From contig JAFVWD010000071.1 of NCBI GenBank assembly GCA_017501865.1, positions 1 to 5,349 of the forward strand: DNA of 5,349 nucleotides, in the 5' to 3' direction. This DNA is from Clostridia bacterium (GTDB lineage: Bacteria; Bacillota; Clostridia; Oscillospirales; Acutalibacteraceae). Shown in pieces: positions 4,761 through 5,349 of the stretch. Below the pieces are notes generated by a model that saw only the letters and a list, made by a program, of their open reading frames with translations, was not told the origin of the DNA and did not search any database. Every line of letters starts with the position of its first letter. The first letter of the stretch is position 1. Made by a program: the position numbers and the translations under genes.

Positions 4761-5349
4761 ATGGAATTTGCATTAAAGAATGCATATGTTTATAAAAATC
4801 AAAAAGTAACAGTGTCTCCTGAATATACCTGCAAGGCAGAAATTCAGGGGGATGTGGCTATTTCTTCTTTTTTGAAGGATGTGTTATCTTCAAGTGTTTG
4901 TGAATATGGTGTTTTTCCCGGTTTCTGTGATGTACACGTTCATCTCAGAGAGCCGGGTTTTTCTTATAAAGAGACCATAAAAAGCGGAACACTTGCGAGT
5001 GCGAGGGGCGGTTACACAGATGTTTTGTCGATGCCGAACCTTAATCCGGTTCCTCACAATTTATCAAATATTAATATTCAGCGCGAAATTATAGAACGCG
5101 ATGCAGTAATAGGTGTTCATCCGTTTGCATCACTCACTGTAGATGAAAAGGGTGAGGAGCTTGCAGATATGGAGGCTTTGGCACCTGTAGCTATAGGGTA
5201 CTCAGATGACGGCAGAGGCGTTCAGAGTGAGTCGTTGATGCGTTCTGCAATGGAAAAAGCTCGCTCGCTCGGTAAAATTGTTTCAGCTCATTGCGAAGAT
5301 AATTCGCTTTTGAACGGTGGGTATATTCATAAAGGGGAATATGCGAAGA
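4761..5349 (+). CDS. pyrC: Dihydroorotase, N-terminal part (runs off the window)
   Basis: The first 196 codons are present; the gene continues past the window end. Dihydroorotase interconverts N-carbamoyl-aspartate and dihydroorotate, the third step of de novo pyrimidine synthesis, in the cytosol. The metal-binding signature of class I enzymes is clear: PGFCDVHVHLREPG with the HxH pair H59 and H61 and the substrate-binding R63, then ETIKSGTLASARGGYT and MPN (N93). Further on come SDDGRGVQ (D150, the metal-bridging Asp position) and SAHCED with H177. The N-terminal 50 residues are atypical: they should form the small beta-sandwich lid but show little resemblance to the usual opening and no IDAxG motif before PGF. 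After MPN the usual TxP reads LNP. The ribosome binding site is GAAGGAT (4744-4750), about 10 bases before the ATG. Hydantoinase or allantoinase is less likely because of HLREPG and SDDGxGVQ. The leader suggests control by attenuation. Confidence 0.93.
   Translation, partial: MEFALKNAYVYKNQKVTVSPEYTCKAEIQGDVAISSFLKDVLSSSVCEYGVFPGFCDVHVHLREPGFSYKETIKSGTLASARGGYTDVLSMPNLNPVPHNLSNINIQREIIERDAVIGVHPFASLTVDEKGEELADMEALAPVAIGYSDDGRGVQSESLMRSAMEKARSLGKIVSAHCEDNSLLNGGYIHKGEYAK

Overview
The window looks like a piece of chromosome from a low-GC, endospore-forming member of the Clostridia. The reasons are the cotJ-type spore coat operon, an intact forespore sigma factor (sigma-G), a chemoreceptor of clostridial style, strong purine-rich ribosome binding sites and AT-rich intergenic DNA with near-consensus sigma-A promoters. 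There is no sign of an insertion sequence, prophage, CRISPR array, tRNA or rRNA. The species cannot be named from the sequence alone.

Layout. Bases 1-194 hold the 3' end of a GNAT acetyltransferase (+), closed by a hairpin terminator at 199-231. The cotJA-cotJB-cotJC operon (-, 1308 down to 236) converges on it. A gap of about 300 bp (1309-1614) separates cotJA from a divergent chemoreceptor gene (+, 1615-3408), with a candidate sigma-E promoter for cotJ and a TTGACT-17-TATAAT promoter for the receptor. A symmetric hairpin at 3415-3449 is shared by the receptor and the convergent sigG gene (-, 4230 down to 3463). A 188-bp divergent region follows, with a very strong extended -10 promoter driving a small gene for a 59-residue membrane protein (4419-4598). 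Next comes a structured leader (about 4605-4731) with a candidate promoter and two mutually exclusive RNA folds, one of them an intrinsic terminator. The window ends inside pyrC, the dihydroorotase gene (4761 onward).

How the genes relate. cotJABC and sigG belong to the sporulation programme: mother-cell coat proteins with a manganese-catalase-like enzyme, and the late forespore sigma factor. The chemoreceptor lies between them but has its own vegetative-type promoter and is insulated by terminators, so no functional link is implied. pyrC belongs to de novo pyrimidine synthesis, and its leader looks like a transcription attenuator. That leader is the least conventional element here: it can form a long imperfect antiterminator helix that would exclude the terminator, and I do not recognise a PyrR binding loop or any common riboswitch in it.
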